Source of the DNA: Ephydatia muelleri
Taxonomy: Eukaryota; Porifera; Demospongiae; Spongillida; Spongillidae
Length of the DNA: 64,000 nt
Reading direction: 5' to 3'
NCBI GenBank assembly: GCA_013339895.1
Contig: JABACO010000004.1
Coordinates: 4,771,145 to 4,835,144 of the forward strand
This document shows positions 1-10,670 of this stretch, piece after piece (position 1 is the stretch's first letter; every line of letters starts with the position of its first letter). Made by a program: the position numbers and the translations under genes. A model generated the notes under the pieces. The model had not been told where the DNA came from. It saw only the letters and a list, made by a program, of their open reading frames with translations, and did not search any database.

Positions 1-887
1 GATACACCAGTAACTGGTAGCCAGATACTGATGGCTCGCTTTGATCATGATTCTCAGGACCATCGAGTATTTCACTTTCCGAGTTAAACTTGAAATAGTC
101 CAATATGGACTTGCACTTCGACATATCTTTGACGGACAGCAGGCAAAATTAACTACCAAAAACGCGCACAACAGATCAGGGCAATTTGTTATGGAAATTG
201 ATTAAAATATCCATTCCTCACCTGTCCGTGATCCGTCGGGCGTTCTGTCTGCATAAGATATCTGCCTTCAGTAAAAAAAAATTCCGCGCGCGCGCTGCGG
301 GAGGGGGCACATCCCCTCTCTCCCCCCCCCCCCCCTAAATTCCTGGATCAGCGCCTGGGCACCCTGAACGGAACAACGAACTGTACTCGTATAAATATTG
401 TACTTGTGAGTAATTTGGCGTAGCATACCCTTCCACAAATAAACGTGGCTGTGCTACGTCAGACTGGCGTTAGTCGCGTTCCCAGACCCTCATATACAGC
501 AGCGGATGGTTACATCACCGCTACGTATATTGCGAATGCATACATATCAGGCTGGGGACGAGACTAGACTTGCTGCACCATGGCCACGCATCAAACGTTG
601 AAACATCAAACGTTGAAACTGGTTGATATTTCTATTAACTGCAAGAATCCGGCTGGCTGGCATCTGCAGATCTATTACGGGCTTCCGGTCACACGACTCA
701 GCCTTGGACAAACTTTTGGCTTCCTCAGCAGTTTGACCTTCCACTGTCTTGCCATGCCCAGATGCACGGAGGACCTTACACAATATGCACGTGATCGGTC
801 TTTAGATAGACTCATTCCTGCATGCACCACTCCGACACCATGTACTATATAGGCCTACTTCGTACATATAAGTAGAGAGCACTGTTT

Positions 888-998
888 TCAATCAGGCGCT
901 CCGAGGGCGTATTGCACGAGCATGGTGATCTTCTTCAGCTCCAGCCAGTCACGCTTGGCGGTCTTCAGCGTGTTCCAGGCGGTGAAGGCGCCATCGAT
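888..998 (-). other. Possible coding remnant, unrecognised
   Basis: The segment is GC-rich compared with its AT-rich surroundings. On the minus strand it has an open frame containing WNTLKTAKRDWLELKK that ends in TGA at 888-890. The frame stays open upstream without an obvious ATG, so it could be a terminal exon or a pseudogene scrap. I do not recognise the family. It lies just outside the left edge of the duplicated segment. Confidence 0.25.
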
Positions 999-1573
999 AC
1001 ATGCATATAAACGCAAGCGTAATCGGTACACACAGTAAGTAACTGACCTTGTATATGTATTTAAAAAAAATGACTTGAGGTGTTAGTTATAAATATCTTG
1101 CTGAAATTATAAATGATGCTTATTAATTTTTCAAATGAGGCCAGGGAAACGAGCAAGGGTATTACACAAGTAGCGCCATAGCAGAAGTTGTGCAAGTTTA
1201 CTAAATTATTCTAATGAATTAATGGTTGGGTTATGTAATTAGTATACATAGCCACAGGGACAGTGTGTGTGTACTTCGCCTGTGTGCGCCGTATGTGAAT
1301 GTACTGAAATTGAAATAGAAGGTGAAAAGAACATTAATTATTCCAACATGAAAGTGGAACAGGCAGAAAGAGTACAGGAAGCAGTAACAGGATGTGTACC
1401 GGTAATATAACATCATGTCGACCAATGTAAGCACATCCAAGTTCTGTAGAATCTATGAGTAGGAGGGGAAGGGAGGGAGTGAGGGTTAAATAAGTTAACA
1501 AAACATAGTATAAATAGTTATTCAGAATTCATACGAAATATTTCACAGGGTGTGTCTCTAAAGCTTAACAAAT

Positions 1574-1730
1574 ACACTTTTCTGTCGTTTGTACGGAGTT
1601 AAATTAGACAGAAACTAAGCTCCCTCCCAAGGCAATTGGTTGGACAGCACGTGGCGGCCACGCGGGTGGGGTATTAAGAGTTGAAGGGTCGTAACAGTCA
1701 TTCTAAGTGTGAGTGCACCACTCGTAACTT
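1574..1730 (+). repeat. Split direct repeat A1
   Basis: It begins near ACACTTTTCTGTCGTTTG and carries AGAGTTGAAGGGTCGTAACA, both repeated in A2 at 5724-5822. A1 has about 60 bp between these blocks that A2 lacks. The gag-like ATG follows within 10 bases. Confidence 0.8.
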
Positions 1731-1738
1731 ACTAGAGG

Positions 1739-2580
1739 ATGAGCAGTAGCAGTAACAACTCGTCAAAGAGTGCCGCGGGTACCTGCTCAACGGACACCAC
1801 CGGTACCAGCAGGCCTACAAATGACCCCATCACCCAAATCCTGCAAGGGTTGCATTTATGCAGAACGAACTTCAGAGCGTTAGGCGAGGCCTAGAAGAGG
1901 CAGCCCAGGTTTTGCGCCAGAACCTGGAAGAACTCCAAAGTGTGCGCCAAGGGCAGGAAGAGACGGCTCGGATGGTGAGAGAAAGCCAAATGGAGTCCGC
2001 ACAGACTGTACGAAAAGGAAAGAAGCCCACTTACACCTTCAGAAAGAAGGGTAACGAGATTCAGTCGACATTCATCGACCAGGTGGTGGAGCAAGTGGTG
2101 TTGGCAGCGTGTCGTATCAGGAGGGTCGAGGTTGCTGAAGAGCGGGGGTCGGAGCGTTTGAAGAAAGCGAAGGAAGATCTGGACGAAGGTATTAAAATTC
2201 TCTCCTGCAGGCAAAAAATGATCAAGTTTGCCGACCGATTGGAGGTGGGCTGGGCCATGGTGGAGGAGTACGAGGACGATGCCTTGGCATCCAACTCAGA
2301 GGATGAAGCATCCAACTCAGAGGATGAAAAGAGGATGGAGAAGGCAGTGAGGGAGGCAGATAGAAAGGTGGCCAAGAAGCGCAAGCTTCGTGACAGCAAA
2401 GAGGCGGCCAGAAAGGAGGCAGCGTGGCATGAGCTACCGCCAGCTTTCGCAACAACAAAGCCCCCCTTTGCCCCTAAGATAACCGCGGGTATGGTGCCGA
2501 AGCCCTTGGGGACATGCTTCCATTGTGGCGAGCTGGGCCACTTTAGGGGATGGTGTTGGCCAGTGTGCGGTATCCTTTGA
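1739..2580 (+). pseudogene. gag-like protein of the YR element (frameshifted)
   Basis: An ATG at 1739 opens a serine-rich N-terminus. A one-base loss near 1853 (a shorter T-run than in the duplicate at about 30828) shifts the frame, and the rest is open from 1858 to 2580. This part has two diverged repeats of an ELQSVRxG motif, a long charged region likely to form coiled coil, an acidic serine run, and a C-terminal zinc knuckle C-X2-C-X4-H-X4-C beginning CFHCGELGH. Zinc-knuckle gag proteins bind element RNA. The knuckle and position support a gag role. The frameshift makes this copy non-functional as read. Confidence 0.7.
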
Positions 2581-2614
2581 TCAATGTTAACAAACACGGG
2601 GCTGGTGAGAGCAC

Positions 2615-4522
2615 GTGTTGTGGGTGCTCGGAGGTTGGAATGTGTCACCTAATGGAGGGGAAACTGTGGGGGAGGTAACACCTTCCTTTGGCACCTGTGG
2701 ATATGTGGAAGGGTGTGGCAAATGTTGGGAGGTTCAGGATGGGGACACAGGTACAGTGTCTGTTAGGAGAAGGTTGAGTAGTTGTGTAACATTCTGGGAA
2801 CAAGAGCTCCACGCACCTCCATGGGTATTGGATACAGTTAGGAATGGGTATGTCCTCCCTTTTTATTGTGACCTACACCCTATTCCCGGCCTAACCAGCA
2901 TACAGCGCGTATTGAGAGAGAATTTGTTGACAAGGCAGTGTATGAATTGTTAAAGGGAGGATATATTGAGAGTGCAGAGTCCCCTCCTGTGGTATGTCGG
3001 TAGTCGCTAATGGGGTGGGCAAGAAGCGGCTGGTAGTGAATCTGAGACATGTTAATGGATTCCTCTGGAAACAAAAGTTCAAGTATGAAGACCTGTGTGT
3101 GGCAATGAGTGTGTGGCAATGATGTTGTTTGAGCAAGGTGAGTGGCTGTGTTCATTTGATCTTAAGTCAGGATATCACCATGTTGATGTGACCAAGCACC
3201 ATTGTAAGTACTTGGGGTTCGAATGGGGGAGAAATTTTTACACATTTGTAGCGTTACCATTTGGGTTGTCTTCTGCACCATATGTTTTCACTAAGATGAT
3301 GCGTCCTTTGGTGCGTTTATGGTGTAGTAAGGGCCTTAAGGCTATTGTCTATCTGGTTGATGGTATTGTTGCCTCACAGAACGAGAGAAGTGCAAATGCA
3401 GCTAGTGCATTGGTAAGGGACACCTTAAGTAGAGCGGGCTGGGTTTGTAATGAGGAAAAGTCAGTTTGGGTGCCAACCCACAGGCTCTGCTGGCTTGGGT
3501 TTACCTTGGATTTAGAAAAAGGTAGCATTTCAGTACCGGAGGGAAAGGTTAGGGCCTTGCAGCACATGCTTAAAGTGGCAGCTAAACAGTCAAGCCTGGT
3601 GGCTAGGGATATAGCTAGCCTGATAGGCAGAATTGTATCCATGGGTTTAGCATTGGGCCTAGTGGCCAGGTTCATGACGCAAGCATTGTTTGGCCTGTTG
3701 GAAACTAGACTAGCATGGTGTAATATGTCGCCCATCATACAAGAAGCATGCGAAGAGATTACGTTTTGGACAGAGTCTTTTGACCAGTTTAATGCGCAAC
3801 CAATATGGCATAGGCCAGCTGCAGCTAGGTGTGTGTACTCGGATGCTAGCGACACAGGGTATGGTGGGTGCACAGTAGAGCATGGCGTGCATATTGCACA
3901 GGGGAACTGGCTGCCTGATGAAGCTGTGCAGAGCTCCACATGGAGGAAGTTAGTGGCAGTGGGGAGGGTGCTGGAATCCGTAGCACACAAGCTCAGTAAC
4001 TTGAGGGTACGTTGGTTCACTGACAATCAGAATGTGGTGCGCATTCTGCAAGTGGGTAGTGCTAAGCCACACATACAGGTTGAGGCTTTGAGGGTGTTTA
4101 AGGCATGTATCTGTTACAACATCCATCTTGAGCCAGAATGGATACCCAGAGACAGAAATCAACTTGCAGACTATTACAGTTGTATTGTAGATTATGATGA
4201 CTGGCATATAGACCCCTCAGTGTTTGCAGAGTTGGATGCTTTGTGGGTCCCATATTCAGTGGATAGGTTTGCATCATCATATAACAAACAAGTAGAGAGG
4301 TTCAACTCTCATTTTGCATTCCCTGGGTCAGAGGCTGTAGATGCATTCACAGTAGACTGGCATGAGGAGAATAACTGGTGGGGTCCATCCCCTAGCCTTA
4401 TACCAAGGGTTATTAGGCATGCTGAGACATGTAAAGCTCAGGGGACACTGGTGCATTCCAACGATAGAAGATTTGTGCAGATGCAAGACAAGGAGTGCCA
4501 AGCTTCCCAGTGCATGGTGCTT
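2615..4522 (+). pseudogene. pol region: reverse transcriptase, RNase H and adjoining domain, inactivated
   Basis: Frame-disrupted ORFs from about 2615 lead into an ORF open from 3095. It contains the RT motif FDLKSGYHH, PFGLSSAPYVF, and the catalytic box, here YLVDG where the family has YLDD: codon 3356-3358 is GTT, so one catalytic Asp is replaced by Val. The RNase H part has YSDASDTGYGG and WFTDNQNV, but the usual WRE is WRK (AAG at 3947-3949), removing the catalytic Glu. Downstream, DRFASSYNKQ and NNWWGPSPSLIPRVI match the methyltransferase-like region that follows RNase H in DIRS/PAT elements. Reverse transcription of element RNA would be its role. As read it is dead. Confidence 0.82.
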
Positions 4523-5008
4523 CATCTGGTGCTGTACATGCAGCACCTCAGTGAGGAGCCTCATCTGGTGCTGTACATGCAGCACCTCAGTGAGGAGCTT
4601 CATCTGGTGCTGTACATGCAGCACCTCAGTGAGGAGCTTCATCTGGTGCTGTACATGCAGCACCTCAGTGAGGAGCTTCATCTGGTGCTGTACATGGCAC
4701 AGCACCTCAGTGAGGAGCTTCATCTGGTGCTGTACATGCAGCACCTCAGTGAGGAGCTTCATCTGGTGCTGTACATGGCACAGCACCTCAGTGAGGAGCT
4801 TCATCTGGTGCTGTACATGGCACAGCACCTTAGTGAGGAGCTTCATCTGGTGCTGTACATGCAGCACCTCAGTGAGGAGCCTCATCTGGTGCTGTACATG
4901 GAACAGCACCTCAGTGAGGAGCTTCATCTGGTGCTGTACATGGAACAGCACCTCAGTGAGGAGCTTCATCTGGTGCTGTACATGGAACAGCACCTCAGTG
5001 AGGAGCCT
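4523..5008 (+). repeat. Minisatellite inside the YR element, 12 units of 39 or 42 bp
   Basis: Twelve head-to-tail units each start CATCTGGTGCTGTACATG. Six are 39 bp and six carry an extra GCA or GAA codon to give 42 bp. All lengths are multiples of three, so the pol frame reads through as a 13-14 residue repeat (HLVLYM[A/E]QHLSEE). In the recombinase frame each unit has a TGA. The array replaces what should be the end of pol and the N-terminal arm-binding part of the recombinase. The duplicate has about 14 units. Confidence 0.93.
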
Positions 5009-5566
5009 CATCTGGTGCTGTGCTGTTGGCTGTATGTCTGGTGGCATTTGCGGGGTTTATGCAGTGTGATGAGCTAGTGAAGCTCAAGTGTGCTGATGTC
5101 ACCTTCAATCCTGAGGGCATGGTGGTTAAGATTGAGTCTAGTAAGATAGATCAATATCGGGATGGAGCATCCCTAGTTATTGCACGCACTGGGCAGGTGA
5201 CATGTCCAGTTGGGTATGATGGAGCGTTACTTTCGCATGGGCGAGGTAGACCACTCATCCCTGGCAAAGCTCTTTAGGGGGATAGTGCAGACCAAAGGTA
5301 GGGAGCATTTACGTAAGAATGGTGGTCTCAGTTACACTAGATTAAGGGAGCTGTTATTGGATAAATTGTCTGAGTTGGGTTTTGACCCAACATTGTTTGG
5401 AATGCATAGTTTGCGGGCTGGGGGTGCCATTGCAGCTGCCAACACAGGTGTGGAGAACAGACTTTTCAAGCGACATGGCCGCTGGAAGTCCGAATCAGCC
5501 AAGGATGGCTATGTGAAAGACTCCCTTGAGCGCCGTTTCGAGGTGTCTAAGGGTCTGGGCATTTAA
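5009..5566 (+). pseudogene. Tyrosine recombinase catalytic domain, frameshifted
   Basis: The first half (about 5020-5277) has GFMQCDELVKLKCADVTF, matching the first catalytic block of YR-retrotransposon recombinases, except that the nucleophile-assisting Arg is Gln (CAG at 5062-5064). The second half is in another frame (about 5210-5566) and keeps MHSLRAGG (the HxxR box), RHGRW and the DGYVKD tyrosine. The enzyme would integrate a circular DNA copy without target duplication. A frameshift near 5210, a missing N-terminal domain and the lost Arg show it is inactive. R to Q fits decay of a CpG (CGG to CAG), an inference. Confidence 0.82.
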
Positions 5567-5590
5567 CCTCAGCCCGTTCTTTTTGTCTAT

Positions 5591-5822
5591 ATGTGGCTGT
5601 GTGTGTGTGTTTGCAGGTGTGCACAACGACGCTAAAACAATTCAGTGTCATTGGAGGGTTAAGGGTGGAATCACAGTAAGGGTAGTGTGGGGGAGTGCTG
5701 TAGGCAATGCATGGGAGGGAGATACACGTTTCTGTCGTTTGCACGGAGTTAAATTAGCTAGCTTCTAAATAGAGTTGAAGGGTCGTAACAGTCATTCTAA
5801 GCATGAGTGCACGACTGGCAAC
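5591..5822 (+). repeat. Split direct repeats B1 and A2, contiguous
   Basis: B1 (5591-5719) contains TTTGCAGGTGTGCACAACGA and the GTAGTGTGGGGGAGTGCTGT block, repeated in B2 at 6147-6269. A2 (5720-5822) repeats A1. Direct B1-A2 abutment after the recombinase is the signature of PAT/Ngaro elements. Confidence 0.8.
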
Positions 5823-6146
5823 TTTTCCCCATGCATGAGTGTTTATGCAACATGATATCTGCAGACAGGACGCTGAGCAATTGTGCCTTAACCAAAACAG
5901 CAGATCATGAAATGAAGGAACCCAGGACGGGTGTGGCTGAACTTTATTGTTTGTGTTGTTTGTGAGCGGTGTGCTGCAATGGTCTTTTCCCTACTGTGTG
6001 GATTTGTTCCCACTGGGTTGTTCTCACAGAGGTTTTTTTCCATGCGGGTGTGTGGGCCCACCCCACAAAATTAATATGTGTGTTTTGGCCCCCACTCGGT
6101 GTTGTAGGATGTGTGCAGTTGGTGTCAGGTTATGAATATGTGTTCT
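5823..6146 (+). other. Non-coding spacer between A2 and B2
   Basis: The sequence lies between the right-hand split repeats and has no convincing coding content. It carries no further repeat that I could see apart from its copy at about 34670-34996. Confidence 0.6.
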
Positions 6147-6269
6147 ATGTCGCTGTGTGTGTGTTTGCAGGCGTGCACAACGAGGCTAAACCAATTCAGT
6201 GTCATTGGAGGGTTAAGGGTGAATGTAAGGGTAGTGTGGGGGAGTGCTGTGGGCAATGCATGGGAGGAA
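6147..6269 (+). repeat. Split direct repeat B2 (right end of YR element)
   Basis: It repeats B1 with a few substitutions and ends near GGGAGGAAGGACC. From 6294 the sequence aligns again with tandem unit b (12931 onward), so the element boundary lies between 6269 and 6294. Confidence 0.78.
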
Positions 6270-6387
6270 GGACCAACGATAATATCTGAATAAATGGTGT
6301 TTGAGTGGTCAGCGAAAAAGGACTGACCTATGCTTCCACCTACATGTGTATTCAATGTATACAAAATGACACACACTTCTCACTTAC

Positions 6388-6491
6388 ATTTTCAAGAACA
6401 GGGATGTAAACAAAGAATTCAATCTGTTTGGTTGAAGTCCAGATGGTACTGCAGCCTTCCAAATACCGATAGGGTGCAGGTAAACTGACAA
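6388..6491 (-). pseudogene. Candidate exon of unrecognised gene family, unit a (frameshifted)
   Basis: On the minus strand an acceptor (TTGATCTTGTCAG) is followed by a segment ending at a strong donor (AAT|GTAAGTGAG). The paralogous segment in unit b (about 13036-13131) has the same splice signals and an uninterrupted frame containing LDFNQTMEFFVFIPAQN. Here one extra base splits that frame. Conservation of frame and splice sites suggests an ancestral exon. I do not recognise the protein. Confidence 0.35.
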
Positions 6492-7437
6492 GATCAAAGT
6501 TAAACCCTCTGTCCTTACTTTAGGGATTGAGCTTGATCCGCATCCGCCTCGCCTCCTTTCTCTTCTGACTGTTGACATGTGGGCGTGGCTGCTTGCACGT
6601 TAGTGCTGTCCTGATCGAAGTCCCAAGGTGCAAGAGTCTTGTCACCATAGCTACGGACAGTTGGTCAATGAAACTCTGATCATGCCAAACACTAACATTA
6701 CTACCATGATCAAGTGCACATGCATGTTAAGAGTGTGCAGCTACATATGTGCAGAGATAATTTTTTAGTTTCCAATAGCAGTTGACCTTAGCCAAATGCA
6801 ATTGTAGTGACGTACTGTATAAAGCCCCAGAAACATGGCCTGTTGCTATTCAGTACATGATTGCTGATGCTAATTACGATCAAAATTTTGGTCACAAATT
6901 ACATTTGTATAACAATATCAAGTGCAGGGCAATTCCCAACATTTGCATACATTACAAGTGAAGATTTAATATGAGTTATTAAAATACCGATTTTTATTTT
7001 CCTCCCGCCATATTACACAAAATGGGGCTTTACATTCAAGCTGTATAAACTGAAATGGAAAACTACACATGTGACCACAATATAGACATAGTGTAGCGGC
7101 ATGAGGCTGTACGTAATACATGAATGGCCAACTTATATGCAAATAATTTTTGAAGGATTCTAAATAACATCCTTCACAAAACCCAAATTCATATGCTGTG
7201 ACTAAAGTACAGTTTCCCTGCACAGTGGTGGCTAGGAAACAGGTACAGGAGGTGGTGCAAGCAATATATCCAGCTCAGACCGATCACACTGAAAACTTTG
7301 ACCAGAGGGAACTTCAATTTTATTTAATTCACAGCAAGAGGTTCAAGATTCATGCAGAAAGCACACATACATAGCAAAGACTAGAATGAGAATCACTACA
7401 CATGTACATTGTAAAATGTCACATGACCTTAGCTTCC

Positions 7438-8376
7438 TCACATTAAAAGTGTTGGAGCCAGGTCTGTGGCCTCTGCATAGGCCACAAAGTGCTTCATTGG
7501 TGATGGTAGCCCAATTTCATCTTCAAACCTGCATCAACAACCAAAACAAACCGTTACACATGCATGAACTTAAGTCAAAGATACACATGTCATGAGTGTA
7601 GTTTGGTATTGCAAAGCTAGGAATATGTTACGCTACAGAGTCTACGCAAGGTTATTTGCCATCTGTCTGTCACAGACAGATTCTATAATTAAACCACAGG
7701 TGGATATCGGCTCGTACGCAATCCAAACCTAACGCTATTGTGGTTGGCTTCTGAAACTTAATAGTTGTTTGAGGATACCAAGGACATGACCAAACACAAA
7801 GTAACACCCGACAAATAAGTATTGAGGAGGAGGAGGGGAAGAGTGGTTGGGAAAGGGGAGGGGTGACTACTATGCCCACCCATACTAGCTCTCCTTCCAA
7901 AACAAATACGAGAACAAAAAGTAAATACTTACGAACAATAAGCGAGCGCACGCATAAATGAGTTGGCAATAGTACAAGTGTGGTTTACCTGAGGTTTGGC
8001 AGCCATAAGTAAACGTGTTCCATTTCACACACGTGATATGCGAGCGCACACCCACAACAGTACACCCACACACGTGTCTTTAATTTATTCATTGTATGCT
8101 GATTGTTTGACATCAAATGTCAAGGCCATTGTTTTCACTGATTGAATACATTCACACGCATGTGCACAAACAGATTAGTCCTATCATATCCACATGCTCA
8201 CACAAGCACACACAACAAGGCACCTAATTAATACAAAAATCCAAACCTGTTCTCAGACACAAATTTGGGGGAACATTATGTAGTCAATTTCTCCCAACCA
8301 TTTGTTCAGCCAGACAGACAACACTAGCTCTGGTCCAGCGCAGCCGCCATAGTGCGCCCATTTCCAGAACTCCTTC
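7438..8376 (-). pseudogene. Candidate gene remnant of an unrecognised tandem family, unit a
   Basis: Three minus-strand segments look like exons. A segment at 8253-8376 follows an acceptor-like ATAG and is open with EFWKWAHYGG and VWLNKWLGEIDYIMF. A 35-nt ATG segment at 7989-8023 ends CTCAG|GTAAAC. A terminal segment at 7438-7528 follows GATGCAG, reads in phase 1 with GLPSPMKHFVAYAEATD, and ends in TGA. Unit b and unit d have terminal exons of the same phase and similar sequence (14575-14659, 18426-18513), which supports a real ancestral gene. The full exon chain is not resolved and I give no function. Confidence 0.35.
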
Positions 8377-8435
8377 CTATGCAATGGAAATAAGGGAGAA
8401 TTGAGATGGGGGTAAGCCCTGGTGAATAGACCTTA

Positions 8436-8850
8436 GTGTCTAATGTCTTGAGCCGGGGGTAGGTTTGTAGGCCTGGGGGTACAGACATTCAAAATAATGC
8501 CATTTTGTTACTGTGCACAGGAACTAAAATCCAACAGCAGATGCATGTTTGTCATGCATTTTTTGGTCTGGGTTGAAATTGGTGTGGTTTAGTTCCTTCT
8601 ACAAAGTTATAACCAAGTTTCCAAAGTGAAATCCTCTGAGGCACGTAAGGTGCATTTGGTGGAGCTTCACTTTGGCAAACTGGTTATAATAGAATATTGT
8701 AGAAGGAATTAGACTTTATCTATTTCAGTCCAGAGCTAAAAAAATCATGTCATACATGCATGTGCTGTTGGATTTCAGCTCAGGTGCACAGTAAAAAATG
8801 GAATTAATCTGAATTTCCATACACCCAGGTGTGCCCATGACATTAGACAT
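8436..8850. mobile_element. Palindromic MITE / foldback element, TA target site, copy 1
   Basis: The element is one long imperfect inverted repeat: 8436-8635 pairs with 8665-8850, with ends GTGTCTAATGTC and GACATTAGACAT. It is flanked by TA on both sides (8434-8435, 8851-8852). The matching stretch of tandem unit b (about 15492-15500) reads CCTTAACATAC without the insert, an empty TA site. No ORF is present. TA duplication and terminal inverted repeats suggest mobilisation by a Tc1/mariner-type transposase, an inference. Confidence 0.8.
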
Positions 8851-9059
8851 TAACATACAAGCACTTGAGCATTGTGAAAGAAAGATATATTTAGTAAACA
8901 GAACTATATGTCAACCATTGGTTCAGTGGTTAAATACAAACACAGTGTTACATCATACAGGGGGATCCCCCCCATTCCCTTTGTCCATACAATCTGGAAT
9001 AATGGTTGCAAAATGGTAGCTCCACCCATTATCCCAGATTTCCCAGGTGGGTAATGTTG

Positions 9060-10330
9060 CCTGGTGTTAGATTAAATTCACATCTCCCCCCCCTCCCTCT
9101 CCCCCCCCCCTAAAAAAACAAAGGTGTTCTTTACAATTGTGATATATGACCTGACACATTATGATACATGCATGTACACTTGCTACTTGGTTCACAATTG
9201 TACCTGAATAATACCCATTTTAATGCTGTACTGACATCATGTACATGTAATTTGGCAATTAATGCAATGAAGCAGTAATGTTTGCAATTTCCATTGGGTA
9301 CACCTGGCAATGGGTGTGCACAGGAATAGCCAAAGATTGTGTCATACATTTCTCTCTGCGTTTGTGTACAGGTGAACTATGTGCACGTGTCCTTACTTGG
9401 ATGAAGTGTGTTTTGTCTGAACATGTGTGTATGGGTGTGTATGTGTGTGTGTGCGTAACGGCGTGGTCTTCCTAATCCAAGAATGCAAAGCACTCACTTT
9501 TGGGATCACCTGCACTCTTTTTAGAGCATCCTAAAGTACAACACTAACGACAACTTTAAAACTAAGTATATATCTAGTCATTGAATCTAGCATTTAGTTT
9601 GGTGCTTACATCAATACAATTTTAAGAATTGTATGCCTGCAAATACCACAGTTTAGCAGAAATCTAACATGTTGGTTCTGGGTCCATCCAGTAGTGGATC
9701 GATACAACACATGAGTGCAAGGGCTTGTACATTGTACATACACAGACCTACGTAAGCAGAACTGCTAAGCGTGCTTTGATAGTTTGCTTGAGCGTGGCAT
9801 GATTTTGCTGGACAATGAGGGTTGTCATGCTTGCATGAGCATCAAATATTATAAACTTTCCGCTTTAGAACAGACTGAGACTATTGAACTGATAAGCAAG
9901 TTTTATTATTCATACATCCAATCAAATAATAAACATCTAACTTCTTGCGCCATATACTTATCAGCTAGTTTTAATAACTGTAAGTTAAGTCTTTTCTATT
10001 TCACATGTTGTGGTATGCATGAGAATGGACATGGCTAGCGGGAGTGCGTGAGAGTGGGTGTAAATGCGTGAGTCTCCCGCGAAACGCGTGAGACTTGGCA
10101 GTCTGTGTAAGCTAACCGACCTTCCTACATCCGCACGCATCCCACGAACAACTATGACCACAAAACCACTACAAATCATATTATATCTGGTCCGGACAAA
10201 AACAAACATGCATGATGTGTATCGTGGCGTTCCCACGACCGACTCTGACGGTATGGGTCGCATGGTATATTCTAATCAGTGGTTTGTTTCCAATCTTCTG
10301 ATACATTTCAAAACTTAACTGTAGGAAAGG
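9060..10330. other. Region without recognised genes
   Basis: Relative to unit b this is extra sequence. It holds C-runs (about 9087-9112), a short TG tract near 9425 and no coding segment that I can support. Confidence 0.5.
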
Positions 10331-10670
10331 TTAATTCGATCGCCACGTAGTGTATCTCAAAACGAGAGATAAGATAAGAGGACAATAGAAGACAACAATA
10401 CCTCCACAGTAATTTTTAAAGGCAAAGTATCAATGAGCCTAGTCTCACATACCTTTGACTGCTATGGCATAACGATGGAGCAATCGATCGATGGGAGACT
10501 CACTTTCTTTTCAGCGAAGGCAACGTACATGCTTGTCACGCTTGTTCGTTGGATCAGAAACAAATACATATAGATGGCCAACATTTCTCAGAAATGTGAA
10601 ATTGTTTAGGCGACGTCGGATGACTATTCTCACGTGCGCGGATACTATTGAGTTTTGTTGATCGTCTACG

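Larger units (their letters stand above)
1574..6269 (+). mobile_element. Tyrosine-recombinase retrotransposon (DIRS/PAT/Ngaro order), decayed, copy 1
   Basis: The element of about 4.7 kb has the split-direct-repeat layout of PAT/Ngaro-type YR retrotransposons: A1 (1574-1730), a gag-like ORF, RT-RNase H-rich pol, tyrosine recombinase, then B1 (5591-5719), A2 (5720-5822) and B2 (6147-6269). A1 pairs with A2 and B1 with B2. Frameshifts and substitutions at catalytic positions show it is dead. Tandem unit b lacks the element at the equivalent place. The order A1-ORFs-B1A2-B2 argues against a DIRS1 inverted-repeat layout. Which YR clade it belongs to needs a tree. Confidence 0.85.
1130..10600. repeat. 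Older tandem unit a, split by the YR retrotransposon
   Basis: Diverged homology to unit b (about 12560-16060) can be followed in blocks. About 1340-1570 matches about 12570-12900. Position 6294 onward matches 12931 onward. The 7640-7900 block matches 14750-14960, and 10330-10500 matches 15790-15950. The blocks share order, so a and b are products of an older tandem duplication that predates the 18 kb one. Unit a has since gained the YR element, a palindromic MITE and extra sequence at about 9080-10330. Confidence 0.7.

Noticed and set aside
4328..5069. ORFs in other frames and on the minus strand through the retroelement minisatellite
   Set aside because: They are shadows of the in-frame repeat; unit length preserves every frame.
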